DNA from: Tateyamaria pelophila
Lineage (GTDB): Bacteria > Pseudomonadota > Alphaproteobacteria > Rhodobacterales > Rhodobacteraceae
Length of the DNA: 64,000 nt
Reading direction: 5' to 3'
Assembly (NCBI RefSeq): GCF_019966495.1
Contig: NZ_JAIMIA010000008.1
Location: 28,139 to 92,138, forward strand
The position numbers were made by a program, and so were the translations under genes. Positions 8,296-19,489 of this stretch are shown here, piece after piece. Every line of letters starts with the position of its first letter. The first letter of the stretch is position 1. The notes beneath the pieces were generated by a model, which saw only the letters and a program-made list of their open reading frames with translations, had not been told where the DNA came from and searched no databases.

Positions 8296-9548
8296 TCATG
8301 TGGGAGCGGGCAAACGGAAAACGGGAATTTGGGCTTTCAACCCGTCGATCAACTGATCGCCGCAAGGTTCAAGCCTATGCGTTTTCCCGCAGGCGTTCTG
8401 CGTCTGCTGGTCGATAAGAACGGGCACGTCCAAAACCTTGCATTGGCCTTCAAGTCTCGCCGCAAGGTTCACCGCATTCCCGTAGACCGTAAAGGACTGC
8501 CGCTCGGACGAGCCGTCTCAATGGCTGCGTCCGCCGGGCCAGCGATGCGGATGGGCGCGTTGAACGTGACCAGAAAACCGTCGCCCAGATAGGATATGAC
8601 GATGCCCCCCTGTGCGGCGACCGCATCGGTAGCGGCGGCCAGAAATGCGTCAAGCACGCCGATGACATGTTCGGGCGAATGGCGCGCGGAAAACGCTGTA
8701 AAACCCGCGATGTCCATGAACAACGCGGTACCCGTGGTGCGTTGCGGTTTAAGTGGGCCATCGTTTGCGATCAGCGTTCTGGCGATCTCGGCGGGTACAT
8801 ATTTTCCGAACAATGCGCTGATATGTTCACGTGCGCTGCGCTCGCGCCGCCATTCCATCTCAGAGGCCACTTGCGCAAAGAATACCCCCCACGCGCGGTA
8901 GACCACAACGGCCAAGGCAAGCGCCGCAAACATCAGCATGGCCGTTTCCTCGATCCGGTTGCCGCGTGCGATAAAGTCGATGGACAGAAAAACATCTCCG
9001 TAATCCGCCCGCGTGGCATTCGCAGGGATGTCCGCCCAGGACAGGGCCCGATCCATCCCGGTAATCACCCACATAAACGCCCCCCACCAACCGATCACGC
9101 ACATCGCCCCGGTCAAAAGCACCAGTCGGCCAGACAGGCTGAGGCAACAGATCGCAACGAGCGGGAACAAAAAATAGACGCCGTATGCCCGGGCTGCGAT
9201 GATCTGCGGTACATCGTCCGCCCGGCTGATCGGGATCAACGCAAAGCTTGCGCAGATCGACAATATATCAACGGTTTAGACCGCTTACTTCATCCTCTAG
9301 AAATCAAACCGCGTGCCGATGACGCTCAGATGGGCAACTCCGACACCGGTGAAAAACAACAAGATCAAAACGGTCGCCAACCGTTGCTCAAACCCGGTAA
9401 AGAGGAACGGCGCGCCGACATACCACATAAAGGCCAGCCCCGTGACAAGTGTGCGGCACGCGATGGCTATGCGTAGGCCGCGTTGTTCTGCCCTGATCAG
9501 GCAGGCGGCGGATTCGGTGGCAAATGAATCAGGATCTGTCGCGGTCAT
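8296..9548 (-). pseudogene. Decayed membrane-bound class III adenylate/guanylate cyclase
   Basis: Start is the ATG at 9548 (AAGG Shine-Dalgarno). The N-terminal membrane domain reads well to IGTRFDF, then three in-frame stops follow within eight codons (TAG 9299-9297, TAA 9287-9285, TAA 9278-9276). The frame then continues with ILSICASFALIPISRADDVPQI and on into a cyclase domain with the metal-binding ALFMDIAGFTAF and ISYLGDGFLVTF. After DAAIETA (about 8510) the sequence jumps, in another frame, to GSSERQSFTVYGNAVNLAARLE, which ends at 8296. The 30-40 residues expected between these motifs are missing. Nonsense mutations plus an out-of-frame deletion make a functional product very unlikely. 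Confidence 0.88.
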
Positions 9549-9770
9549 TGCGTTACCTTGATGGATTTTGCGCGCCATGGCGAACCGGAGTACCGAGCAA
9601 CCGCTCCTCTATTGTTTGACCCATTCCCAATGTCGGACCGCCTTCGCTGTGTCGGAGCTGTCCATCCGGGTCAGACCCAGATGAGGCGATTTGGACCTTT
9701 ATTTCGCAGCGCGGAGTCTCGTAAAGTTTTCAATGACAGGATTGAGCGTTCCAAGCGGAGTCGAAAAAGG

Positions 9771-11591
9771 ATGAAGTCCGGAGTCGAGAAGACCACCCCC
9801 CATCGACATGGCAATGAACCGACACAGTCTCAGCCTTCAGCAGAGGATGTTCAGACGCAGTTGGCGAGGATGCTCGAAGGGACGTCGTTTCGCGCCAGTC
9901 GGCGGCGCCGTGAAATGCTGCGGTTCATTGTCGACGAGACCCTGGCCGGTCGCGGTGACCGCCTCAAAGGCGTGACCGTGGCTCAGGCCGTCTTTGGCCG
10001 CGACGAAACCTTTGATCAGCAGTCCGATCCGGTCGTGCGTCTCGAAGCGCGACGTCTGCGTGCCGACCTCGACAGCTACTATGTCGATATTGGCAGTGAT
10101 GATCCTGTTCGCGTGACGGTGCCCAAGGGTGGCTACGTCCCGCATTTCGCCTGGCAGAACCACGACGCGCCCGCGCGGCCAAAGGCGCCCGATCCACAGA
10201 AGGTGCCGCCTTCGTTGATGGACGAGACCGTACCGCCCGCAACACCTGCAGCGGCCACGGGCACTCGCCGCAAACGCCTGACACTTGCCGCGGCCCTTCT
10301 GGGACTTGGCGGAGTGCTGGCGATCGGCCTCGCCCTTGTCGGATGGCCCGTCGCGGTGACCAAAGCCGCAACGGAACGGACGCCCGCGATCATCGTGCTG
10401 CCTTTCGAGGCGTTCGGAGACAATGACGACATCGCGCTGATCGCATCCAGCGTGACCGAGGAACTGATCGAAAACCTCATGCTCTTTCAGGATTTCCGGG
10501 TCTACTCGACGACGAGCAGCTTTCGCCAAATTCCGGGTACGGACGCGGAAGCGCTTGGTCGCAACAAGGGTGTGTCCTTTGTCGTAACGGGTGTCATGCA
10601 ATCGCAGAACGGTCAGGTGCGCCTTCGCGCTCGGCTGGTCGACACGCAAACGGGCGAGGTGCGCTGGAGCGGCAGCTATGACGAACCACTCAATCCCAGC
10701 GATCTGCTCGGAGCGCAACACGAACTGGCGGTGGCGATCTCGACCGAACTCGGAGAACCATACGGCGCGGTGAACGAAGCCATCGCACGGCGTATGGCGC
10801 GCGAAAGCACACCCAGCATGCCCAGCTACGCCTGCATCCAGCGCGCCTACGCGTATAGGCGCAGCTTCGAAGATGCGCTCTTTGCGCCGGCCATGGCCTG
10901 CCTCAAACAGGCTGTCGTGCGCGACCCGGATTATGCAGATGCGTGGGCGATGCTCGGCTGGCTGCATCTCGACTCAGTGCGCCATGACATCGCGCCACAG
11001 GCCGAGCGCTCGGATGAAATGGCCGCGGCGTTTGCGGCTGCCTCTCACGGCGTTGCGCTGGAGCCTGGCAACCCCCGAACGCTTGCAGCACTCTCGGCCA
11101 TCAGTTTCTACCGGGGCGACTATGCGGCGGCGGAAGATCTGCAACGCAAAGTGCTGGCACTGAACCCCTACGATCCCGACACGCTGGCCCAGCTTGGCTG
11201 GCGCTTGGCAGTCCGCGGCAACCGGGAGGGCCTTGAATATCTCCAGCAGGCCATCGCGCGCAGCAACCATCCTCCGGGTTGGTATTTCCACCTGATCGCG
11301 GTTTACGCATATCTCGACGGCGATTACACCCGTGCGCTTGACGCGGCCAGTCAATCCGCGGCCTCTGGCTCTCCCATGGCAATGTCCTTCGCGGCAATGA
11401 GCCATGCAAAGCTCGGCGACATGGAGGCGGCGGGTGCAGCGCTTGCAACCATGGCCGAAGGATCGCCCTTGCTTGGGAGCGACCCGGCCGCCGCCTACCG
11501 CATGCATCACGCCAGCGAAACGATCATCGAGGCTTTGGTCGATGGGTTGCGCGCGGCGGGCTGGGTTCCACCGGACGAAGTGACGCAATGA
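9771..11591 (+). CDS. Membrane-anchored regulator: wHTH-like N-domain, TolB-like domain, TPR repeats
   Basis: 606 residues from the ATG at 9771, which follows AAAAAGG; upstream in-frame sequence overlaps the cyclase gene start and looks non-coding. Residues about 20-125 form a winged-helix-like domain common in cyclase/TPR regulators (LARMLEGTSF...LRFIVDETL). A single transmembrane segment lies near 165-190. A TolB/FlgO-like domain follows (IIVLPFEAFGDNDD...). The C-terminal half holds TPR repeats (YADAWAMLGWLHL, PDTLAQLGWRLA). It is divergent from the cyclase pseudogene, so it probably worked with that cyclase and may now be an orphan. Confidence 0.75.
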   Translation: MKSGVEKTTPHRHGNEPTQSQPSAEDVQTQLARMLEGTSFRASRRRREMLRFIVDETLAGRGDRLKGVTVAQAVFGRDETFDQQSDPVVRLEARRLRADLDSYYVDIGSDDPVRVTVPKGGYVPHFAWQNHDAPARPKAPDPQKVPPSLMDETVPPATPAAATGTRRKRLTLAAALLGLGGVLAIGLALVGWPVAVTKAATERTPAIIVLPFEAFGDNDDIALIASSVTEELIENLMLFQDFRVYSTTSSFRQIPGTDAEALGRNKGVSFVVTGVMQSQNGQVRLRARLVDTQTGEVRWSGSYDEPLNPSDLLGAQHELAVAISTELGEPYGAVNEAIARRMARESTPSMPSYACIQRAYAYRRSFEDALFAPAMACLKQAVVRDPDYADAWAMLGWLHLDSVRHDIAPQAERSDEMAAAFAAASHGVALEPGNPRTLAALSAISFYRGDYAAAEDLQRKVLALNPYDPDTLAQLGWRLAVRGNREGLEYLQQAIARSNHPPGWYFHLIAVYAYLDGDYTRALDAASQSAASGSPMAMSFAAMSHAKLGDMEAAGAALATMAEGSPLLGSDPAAAYRMHHASETIIEALVDGLRAAGWVPPDEVTQ

Positions 11592-11667
11592 TGCCGGGAT
11601 CCGTCCTGACAGCTGTTTCAGCCGAACCCGATCGGCCCGCATTCCAAACGCCGAACCTATCTGCTCT

Positions 11668-12507
11668 TCAACTGGGGATCAAACTCGGCGGCGGCGCGAT
11701 CGGTCCGGGGTCTATTACTTTCCGGGCCTTCAGATCGTAAACGACACCAGGGGTCAGGACGGAATAGATCACATTGGTGAGGGCAAAGGGTTTGCCGTTC
11801 TCGACGTATCCCACATGGTTGATTTCGATCGCGCTGCCGTCGATCACGATGACTGTGCCCGTACCGATCACGCGGGCTTTGGTTTCGTCCTCGATCAGCA
11901 AGCCCGTGTTTTCTCCGATACCTAGGCCCAGCATCGCAGGATTGGTTGAAACCGCATGCACGAGACGTGAGATGCGGGACCGTTCGATAAAATGGGTGTC
12001 GAAAATGGTGTCATGGATCAATCCCAGCCCTTTGGTCATTTCGATCCCGCCTTTGCGAAACGGGCGGAAATTGTTGTTTTGAAATATCATGCCTTCGGGA
12101 ATGACGGCGGCACCGGCCGACGTCCCCGCGATGACACACTGGCCTGAACGGTAGCGCTGCAACAGCGCCTTGTGCAGTGGCGTGCCACCGATCAAGGAGG
12201 ACAGTCGAAGTTGGTCCCCTCCCCCGAACATGAACAGCGTCGCCTTGTCTACGATCTTGGCGAGCACCGCTGACCCGGCATCCGGGCGTTCCCCGATATG
12301 GACGATATCTACCGTTTCAGGGCCAAAACTCGAAAACAACTTTTGATAGTCACGGCCGCGCTCCTTGGGTTCTTCGCTGGCCGTCGGCACGATAACGATG
12401 CGCGCCCTGGCACCCCCGGCCAGTGCGATCATCTCTTGGAAAATATCCGAGTTTTCGGATTTCTTTTCATTTCCACCAATCGGAATCAGATAGCGAGGCA
12501 TAGGCAA
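11668..12507 (-). CDS. cphB: Cyanophycinase
   Basis: 279-residue serine exopeptidase of the S51-related cyanophycinase family. It releases beta-Asp-Arg dipeptides from cyanophycin, a nitrogen and carbon storage polymer. Visible motifs are IGGNEKK at the start, MFGGGDQLRL, and the nucleophile elbow AGTSAGAAV with the catalytic Ser near residue 129, then a conserved GIGENTGLLIEDE. No signal peptide is seen, so it acts on intracellular granules. It is divergent from the cyanophycin synthetase gene. Confidence 0.95.
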   Translation of the reverse strand: MPMPRYLIPIGGNEKKSENSDIFQEMIALAGGARARIVIVPTASEEPKERGRDYQKLFSSFGPETVDIVHIGERPDAGSAVLAKIVDKATLFMFGGGDQLRLSSLIGGTPLHKALLQRYRSGQCVIAGTSAGAAVIPEGMIFQNNNFRPFRKGGIEMTKGLGLIHDTIFDTHFIERSRISRLVHAVSTNPAMLGLGIGENTGLLIEDETKARVIGTGTVIVIDGSAIEINHVGYVENGKPFALTNVIYSVLTPGVVYDLKARKVIDPGPIAPPPSLIPS

Positions 12508-12856
12508 TGGCTCCAGGTGTTATGCAGTCTCTTCATCGCCATGGGCGCACGCGCATGCTGCTGGCAATGATCGTCAAGCCGTGTTAGTTTGATATAGATA
12601 TCTTGAGAAAGCTGACGCCGTTTCTTGTCAGCAAGACCTGCCCCGTTCCAGTTTATCCGTGCCGCGCGACCACCTGCGCGCGTGCGGTGTGTTTGAACGT
12701 ATGAAACAGCGAACAGATTTCGAAACGCGCCGGGTCCAGTCACCCTGAGCGGATACATGCACCGTTTATCGTCAACAAGACAGCTACAATACGCTTTGCT
12801 CATGCAAATTGAGTCTGGCGTCCACAATGCGCCCGAAGTGCGCAGAAGGTCATGAC
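12508..12856. other. 349-bp divergent cphB/cphA control region
   Basis: No gene is supported here; open frames on either strand lack ribosome sites and family resemblance. It carries a short symmetric AT-rich block (GATATAGATATC near 12590-12601) that could be part of a promoter or operator. The AGAAGG at 12843-12848 is the ribosome site for cphA. Confidence 0.5.
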
Positions 12857-15490
12857 ATGAAAGTCCTCGAGCACCGGGCCCTTCGGGGACCGAACAGGTA
12901 CAGCCGTTATCAGGCGATCTTCATGCTTTTGGATATTGGGGCCTACGAGCAGCAACCCTCCGACACGATAGATGGCTTTACCGACCGCTTGATCGCGCTG
13001 ATCCCGACGCTGCACAACCACGGCTGTTCGGTCGGGGGTCCGGGCGGGTTCATCCAGCGCCTGCGACGCGGCACCTGGATTGGTCATATTGCTGAACATG
13101 TTGCACTGGAATTGCAGTGTCTGGCCGGAATGGAAGTTGGTTTCGGCAAGACCTACGACACCAACGACGATGGGATCTACAAGGTTGTTTATCGCTACCG
13201 GGTCGAATCGGCGGGCCTGAAAGCCGGTGAGGACGCCGTCGCTCTGGTACAGGCCATGGCAGAAAATCGACCATACGACATTGATGCGGTCATCGCTCAC
13301 CTCAAGGACTTGCGCGAAAGCGACCTTCTTGGCCCTTCGACCAATAGTATCGTGGAGGAGGCAAAGCACAGGGGCATCCCCGCCATTCGTCTCAACAGCG
13401 ACAGCCATGTTCAACTCGGATATGGCGCCAAGCAACGTCATATTCAGGCAACGATGACTGATCGCACCAGCGCAATCGGCGTCGAAATCGCGGACGAGAA
13501 ATTCAGGACCAAGGAGCGTCTCAGCCGGGCTGGAATCCCCACGCCGGACGGCAGGGTTGCAACCTCGTTGGGGCAAGCGACCGGGATTGCCGACGATCTT
13601 GGCTATCCTGTCGCGGTCAAGCCCGAGATCGGCAATCATGGACGTGGCATATCGGCCCGCGTGTCCGATGCAAGCGAGCTTGCAACAGCCTTTGTGTCCG
13701 CTGTCGCGATTTGCAGCAGTGTCATTGTTGAAAAGACAATGACAGGTTTTGATTTCCGCGTGCTTGTCATCGATGGAAACCTGGTCGCCGCCGCCCGTCG
13801 CGAACCCGCACATATCGTGGGGGACGGGACGTCCACGGTTCAACAGCTTATCAATCATGTAAACGCGGACCCGCGACGCGGCATTGGACATGAACGGGTG
13901 CTGACCGCCATATCCATCGACCATATGTCCCAACGTCTGCTTGCCTTCCAGGACCGCACACTCGACGACGTCTTGGCCTCCGGGGAGAAACTGTATCTGA
14001 AATCAACTGCCAATCTCAGCACCGGTGGAACGGCCTGTGACGTCACCGATCACGTGCATCAGGACGCTCGGTTGATGTGTGAACGGGTGGCGCGCATCAT
14101 CGGCATGGATTGCATCGGAATAGACATCGTGGCCCCCGGTCTTGATCAGCCGCTCTCGCACGGGTCCGCCGGGATCGTCGAAGTAAACGCGGCCCCCGGA
14201 TTCAGGATGCATCTGGCGCCCACCGAAGGACAGGCCCGCAATGTCGCCAAACCCTTTGTCGACATGCTGTTTCCGCCTGCGTTGGATACTCATGTCCCCA
14301 TCATTGCGGTGACGGGCACAAACGGAAAGACGACAACCGCGAAACTGATCGCCCATACGCTCAAGTACAGCGGCCATATGGTTGGTTTCGCCGGGACGAC
14401 GGGCGTCGCCATCGATGGCGTCGAAATCGTCGCCGGGGATTACAGCGGCCCCGAAGGCTCCAGCATCGTTTTGAGAGAGCCAACAATCGACCATGCCGTT
14501 CTGGAAATCGCCCGCGGAGGTATCATTCGGCGGGGCTTGGGTTTTGACACCTGTGATGTCGGCGTATTCCTGAACGTCGGCGAAGACCATATCGGCACCG
14601 ATGGTGTGGAAGATCTCGAAGAGCTGTCCTTGGTCAAGGCTACGGTCATCGAGGTCGTCAAAGATACCGGCGTATCCGTTCTCAATGCGGACGACCCCAT
14701 CGTCGTGGGGCTTGCAGGCAGGGCTGGTGGCAAAATCATTTATTTTTCGCTCCAGCCCAAAAACGAAACGATCCGGCAGCATCTGTCGACGGGCGGAACG
14801 GCCGTCGTCTTGCAGGATGGCAACCTCGTCATCCACTCCCCCGAACCCACCATACACGTATCCTCCGTCCTCGAAGCGCCGATCACCATGAGCGGTGCCG
14901 CCATCTTCAACATCGCGAATGTTCTGGCCGGAGTGGCAGCGCTGCACGGTCTGGGTCTGTCCGTCGACATGATCCGAAACGGCATCAGCACGTTCCACCC
15001 CAGCGCGTCCCAGAACCCCGGGCGCATGAACCTGATCGACTTTGTCACGTTCAAGGTGATCGTCGACTACGGTCACAACACGCCTGCGGTCCAGGCCATG
15101 GGACACGTTCTGCCGCACCTGACCAAAGGGCAAAAGATCGTCGTGGCCCATGGCACCGGAAGCAGGGTCGACACGCAATTGCGGGCGTTTGGTCTGGCCC
15201 TGTCAGAGGTGTACGACAAAATCATTCTGGCCGATGCCGACCCACGCGGACGCAAACCCGGCGCAACCTCAGAGCTTGTGCGTTCCGGTGCGGTGGACAA
15301 TGGATTTGCGCCCGGCGCAGTGGACATCATCAATAACCCGGACACGGCCCTGGCACGCGCTTTCGAAATTGTACAACCCGGTGATCTGATCGTGGTGCAA
15401 GTGAACGAAGTGGAGCCGATGCTCCGCGCCGTCATGGCACATTTTGCGCGGATCGCGGGCCCCGCCCGACTTCCCGAGGCGGTGCCCTGA
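12857..15490 (+). CDS. cphA: Cyanophycin synthetase
   Basis: 877 residues, the usual size. The ATG at 12857 gives the family N-terminus MKVLEHRALRGPN and has AGAAGG 8 nt upstream. The N-domain is followed by an ATP-grasp domain (VAVKPEIGNHGRGIS near residue 255, VEKTMTGFDFRVLVIDG), which adds Asp to the growing chain. A Mur-ligase-like domain with P-loop GTNGKTTTAKL near 487 adds Arg to the side chain. The C-domain carries HGTGSRVD and DPRGRKPGATSEL. Cytoplasmic, ATP-dependent, non-ribosomal. Together with cphB it forms a complete make-and-break cyanophycin module. Confidence 0.96.
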   Translation: MKVLEHRALRGPNRYSRYQAIFMLLDIGAYEQQPSDTIDGFTDRLIALIPTLHNHGCSVGGPGGFIQRLRRGTWIGHIAEHVALELQCLAGMEVGFGKTYDTNDDGIYKVVYRYRVESAGLKAGEDAVALVQAMAENRPYDIDAVIAHLKDLRESDLLGPSTNSIVEEAKHRGIPAIRLNSDSHVQLGYGAKQRHIQATMTDRTSAIGVEIADEKFRTKERLSRAGIPTPDGRVATSLGQATGIADDLGYPVAVKPEIGNHGRGISARVSDASELATAFVSAVAICSSVIVEKTMTGFDFRVLVIDGNLVAAARREPAHIVGDGTSTVQQLINHVNADPRRGIGHERVLTAISIDHMSQRLLAFQDRTLDDVLASGEKLYLKSTANLSTGGTACDVTDHVHQDARLMCERVARIIGMDCIGIDIVAPGLDQPLSHGSAGIVEVNAAPGFRMHLAPTEGQARNVAKPFVDMLFPPALDTHVPIIAVTGTNGKTTTAKLIAHTLKYSGHMVGFAGTTGVAIDGVEIVAGDYSGPEGSSIVLREPTIDHAVLEIARGGIIRRGLGFDTCDVGVFLNVGEDHIGTDGVEDLEELSLVKATVIEVVKDTGVSVLNADDPIVVGLAGRAGGKIIYFSLQPKNETIRQHLSTGGTAVVLQDGNLVIHSPEPTIHVSSVLEAPITMSGAAIFNIANVLAGVAALHGLGLSVDMIRNGISTFHPSASQNPGRMNLIDFVTFKVIVDYGHNTPAVQAMGHVLPHLTKGQKIVVAHGTGSRVDTQLRAFGLALSEVYDKIILADADPRGRKPGATSELVRSGAVDNGFAPGAVDIINNPDTALARAFEIVQPGDLIVVQVNEVEPMLRAVMAHFARIAGPARLPEAVP

Positions 15491-15546
15491 GACACAGGAG
15501 GCCAATCGACCCCTTCGTCCTCGGATAAATTTAGGAGACGCACACC

Positions 15547-16362
15547 ATGACTTACGACAGTTACCGCCCCCCGATGGCCGTCATACTCGCAGACGGCATG
15601 AACGCGCGTCTCGGTCCGATGACCGACAGCACTGCCGCCTGCATGCTGTCGGTCGGCGGGTCCGTCATTCTTGAGCGTATGATCCGAAATTGCCTCAGCT
15701 GCGGTATTTCGCGGTTCGTGCTGGTGCTCGGCCACAGGGCCGACGACATCACGCAGTTTGTCACCAAGGCCTTTCGAGGGGTACGCGTCACCTATGTGAC
15801 CAATGATCGATACCGCGACAGCAACACCGCCCATGCACTGAGTTTGGCCGCGGCTGCGATCGGGAGCTCCGAATTCATCAGAATCGATGCGAATGTCGTG
15901 TTCGACGCCAAAATCCTGCGCCAATTCACTGACAGCGACTTGCCTAACGCCTTGTGTATCGATCGCAAAAGCGCCGACGGAAAAATGAAGGTCGTCGCTG
16001 ACGACCAAAATCACGTCCGTGCCTTGGGCAAATCCGTTGATCCTGAAACGGCCCAAGGAGTGTCCATCGGGATCGAGAAGATCAGCGCCAAAACCGCGCC
16101 GCTGCTCTTTGCTGAAATTGCGCTGATGACGGAAAACGCCGCAAATCTTAATATCGATCTTGAAGCCGCATATGGGCAATTGATCGAAAAGGGAACGGAC
16201 ATATATGCGTTCGATGTCACCGGGCTGAACTGGACGAATATCGAGACAACCGAAGATTTTGACACCGCTAACGCGATCTTCCGATCACCTATCACCACTG
16301 TATCACGTGGCCAGCAACGCGCGTTGGACGAAGCCTCCGAAGACGGGCCCGGTCCGACGTGA
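15547..16362 (+). CDS. Nucleotidyltransferase-fold protein downstream of cphA, degenerate signature
   Basis: 271 residues with the Rossmann-like fold of NTP transferases that activate sugar or choline phosphates (residues 8-120: AVILADGMNARLGPMTD...VGGSVILERMI, then VLGHRADDI). TNDRYRDSNTAHAL and the acidic RIDANVVFD block, in place of the metal-binding D of active enzymes, are also seen. The canonical Pro-Lys of the first loop is replaced by STAACML, so NTP binding may be lost or altered. Shine-Dalgarno AGGAG is 10 nt before the ATG, 56 bp after cphA, so it is likely in the same operon. A role in cyanophycin metabolism is only suggested by position. Confidence 0.7.
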   Translation: MTYDSYRPPMAVILADGMNARLGPMTDSTAACMLSVGGSVILERMIRNCLSCGISRFVLVLGHRADDITQFVTKAFRGVRVTYVTNDRYRDSNTAHALSLAAAAIGSSEFIRIDANVVFDAKILRQFTDSDLPNALCIDRKSADGKMKVVADDQNHVRALGKSVDPETAQGVSIGIEKISAKTAPLLFAEIALMTENAANLNIDLEAAYGQLIEKGTDIYAFDVTGLNWTNIETTEDFDTANAIFRSPITTVSRGQQRALDEASEDGPGPT

Positions 16363-16467
16363 AGCGACACAGCAATCCACCGCGCGCCAGCTTGTGGCGA
16401 CCGGTGCGTACCGCAGCCAGACCTTGCCATTTCGGCCTTGGATCGCTGCATTTTGAAAGGACAGACA

Positions 16468-16602
16468 ATGTCTAAAGGCAACAACAAACGTGGCAACAAG
16501 GAAGCCAAGAAACCGAAACAGGAAAAGCCAAAGGTCTCCGCGACGGCCAACTCTCTGGCAGGCAAACCAGCACTGGCGATCGGTGGCAAAAAGGTGAAGT
16601 AA
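16468..16602 (+). CDS. Small very basic conserved-type protein (44 aa)
   Basis: Encodes 44 residues beginning MSKGNNKRGNKEAKKPKQEK and ending in GGKKVK, about one third Lys/Arg, with no hydrophobic core. GAAAGG sits 8 nt before the ATG. Similar short KEAKKPK-type proteins recur in Alphaproteobacteria and are annotated as hypothetical; function is unknown, and nucleic-acid binding is only a guess from charge. It lies between the cphA operon and the CIRCE element. Confidence 0.65.
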   Translation: MSKGNNKRGNKEAKKPKQEKPKVSATANSLAGKPALAIGGKKVK

Positions 16603-16702
16603 AACAGATTTCCAGGTCACAACGGCCAGACGGACCGACCCGAGAAAAATATAATTCGGCCAGCTCTTGCAGAGATCCGTCAGGATAGCCACTTTTCAAA
16701 CA

Positions 16703-16729
16703 TTGGCACTCAGGTGTGGCGAGTGCCAA
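16703..16729 (+). promoter_or_regulatory. CIRCE element (HrcA operator) of groESL
   Basis: TTGGCACTC, nine bases, GAGTGCCAA: the classic CIRCE inverted repeat with symmetric substitutions at the third position from each outer end. It lies 54 bp before the groES start, where HrcA would block transcription until heat shock. Confidence 0.93.
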
Positions 16730-16782
16730 TGCGTCCCTACGCACGCCACCCCTACCCGGAAATCTCGAGAAGGAGCATTTCC

Positions 16783-18760
<1,978 letters not shown>

Positions 18761-18777
18761 ACAAACGCTCCAAGATT

Positions 18778-18803
18778 GACCCGCGGGCGCAAGCCTGCGG
18801 GTC
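18778..18803 (+). terminator. GC-rich hairpin after groEL
   Basis: Ten-bp stem with one G-U pair (GACCCGCGGG / CCTGCGGGTC) and loop CGCAAG, 18 bp after the groEL stop. There is no following T-run. It probably ends the groESL transcript before the convergent lysE-type gene. Confidence 0.5.
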
Positions 18804-18859
18804 GGTCCCAGGACGGGCCATCGCCACAGGATGCCACCCTTCGGCAAGCCACATCATCC

Positions 18860-19489
18860 CTACTTCTGGGGCGTTATATCCTTGAGACCGAGCAGAACAG
18901 CAGCACCGATCATCAACCCGCCGCACAGCCGGTTGATCATGGTGAACGACCATTTGGCCAGACGCGCCATAGCCCGGTCCGCCGCCCAGCCCCACGCCAA
19001 GAGCGTCAGGCCGTCGACCACCAGATAGGTGGCTCCCAGAATCAGCAATTGAGGCCAAACCGGAACGTCCGGGGTAATGAACTGCGGAAAGAGGGCTGCG
19101 AAAAACACGACCGCGAAGGGGTTGGTCATCGAAGTCACGAACCCCATGCGATAAAGTCGTCCCGGCCGTCCGGAGGCCGCACTGCGCCCCGCGTGCGGCG
19201 TGTCGCGCGACAGCATCAGGCTCAGCCCGATCCACACCAGATAGGCAACGCCAAACCATTTGATCCAAAGAAACGCTGTGGCCGAACTGGCGATCAACGC
19301 GGCCAACCCGAATGCGGCCGCCGTCATTTGCAACACATTGGCACTCAGATCACCGGCAATGACCCATGTACTGCGCCTCAGCCCGTGTTTCATCGCGTTC
19401 GAGACGATCAAAAGCTGGCTGGTGTCCGGCGGTGTCGCAAAAAAGACCGCCACGGCGGCGAGATACAGCAGATAGGTTTCGGCGCTCAC
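18860..19489 (-). CDS. LysE/RhtB-family amino acid exporter
   Basis: 209 residues with six hydrophobic helices. Family traits are an N-terminal FFATPPDTSQLLIVSNAMKHG segment (GP-rich loop between helices 1 and 2) and the VTSMTNPFAVVFF helix. It exports an amino acid or derivative across the inner membrane; substrate unknown. It overlaps the idi gene by 4 bp and so is the tail of the photosynthesis minus-strand operon, although it is not known as a photosynthesis gene. Confidence 0.9.
   Translation of the reverse strand: MSAETYLLYLAAVAVFFATPPDTSQLLIVSNAMKHGLRRSTWVIAGDLSANVLQMTAAAFGLAALIASSATAFLWIKWFGVAYLVWIGLSLMLSRDTPHAGRSAASGRPGRLYRMGFVTSMTNPFAVVFFAALFPQFITPDVPVWPQLLILGATYLVVDGLTLLAWGWAADRAMARLAKWSFTMINRLCGGLMIGAAVLLGLKDITPQK

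Noticed and set aside
9276..9299. Programmed stop-codon readthrough or recoding in the cyclase gene
   Set aside because: Three different stops in eight codons plus a separate out-of-frame deletion point to decay, not recoding.
9558..9770. N-terminal extension of the TPR regulator by 71 codons
   Set aside because: It would overlap the start of the divergent cyclase gene, has no family resemblance, and a well-placed ATG with AAAAAGG exists at 9771.
12486..12827. 113-codon minus-strand frame in the cphB/cphA gap
   Set aside because: Overlaps the cphB start, no ribosome site, composition unlike a protein.
12800..13933. Long minus-strand frame (377 codons) antisense to cphA; similar long antisense frames under bchH, bchN and AcnX
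   Set aside because: They are shadows of high-GC codon use; the sense frames match known families throughout.
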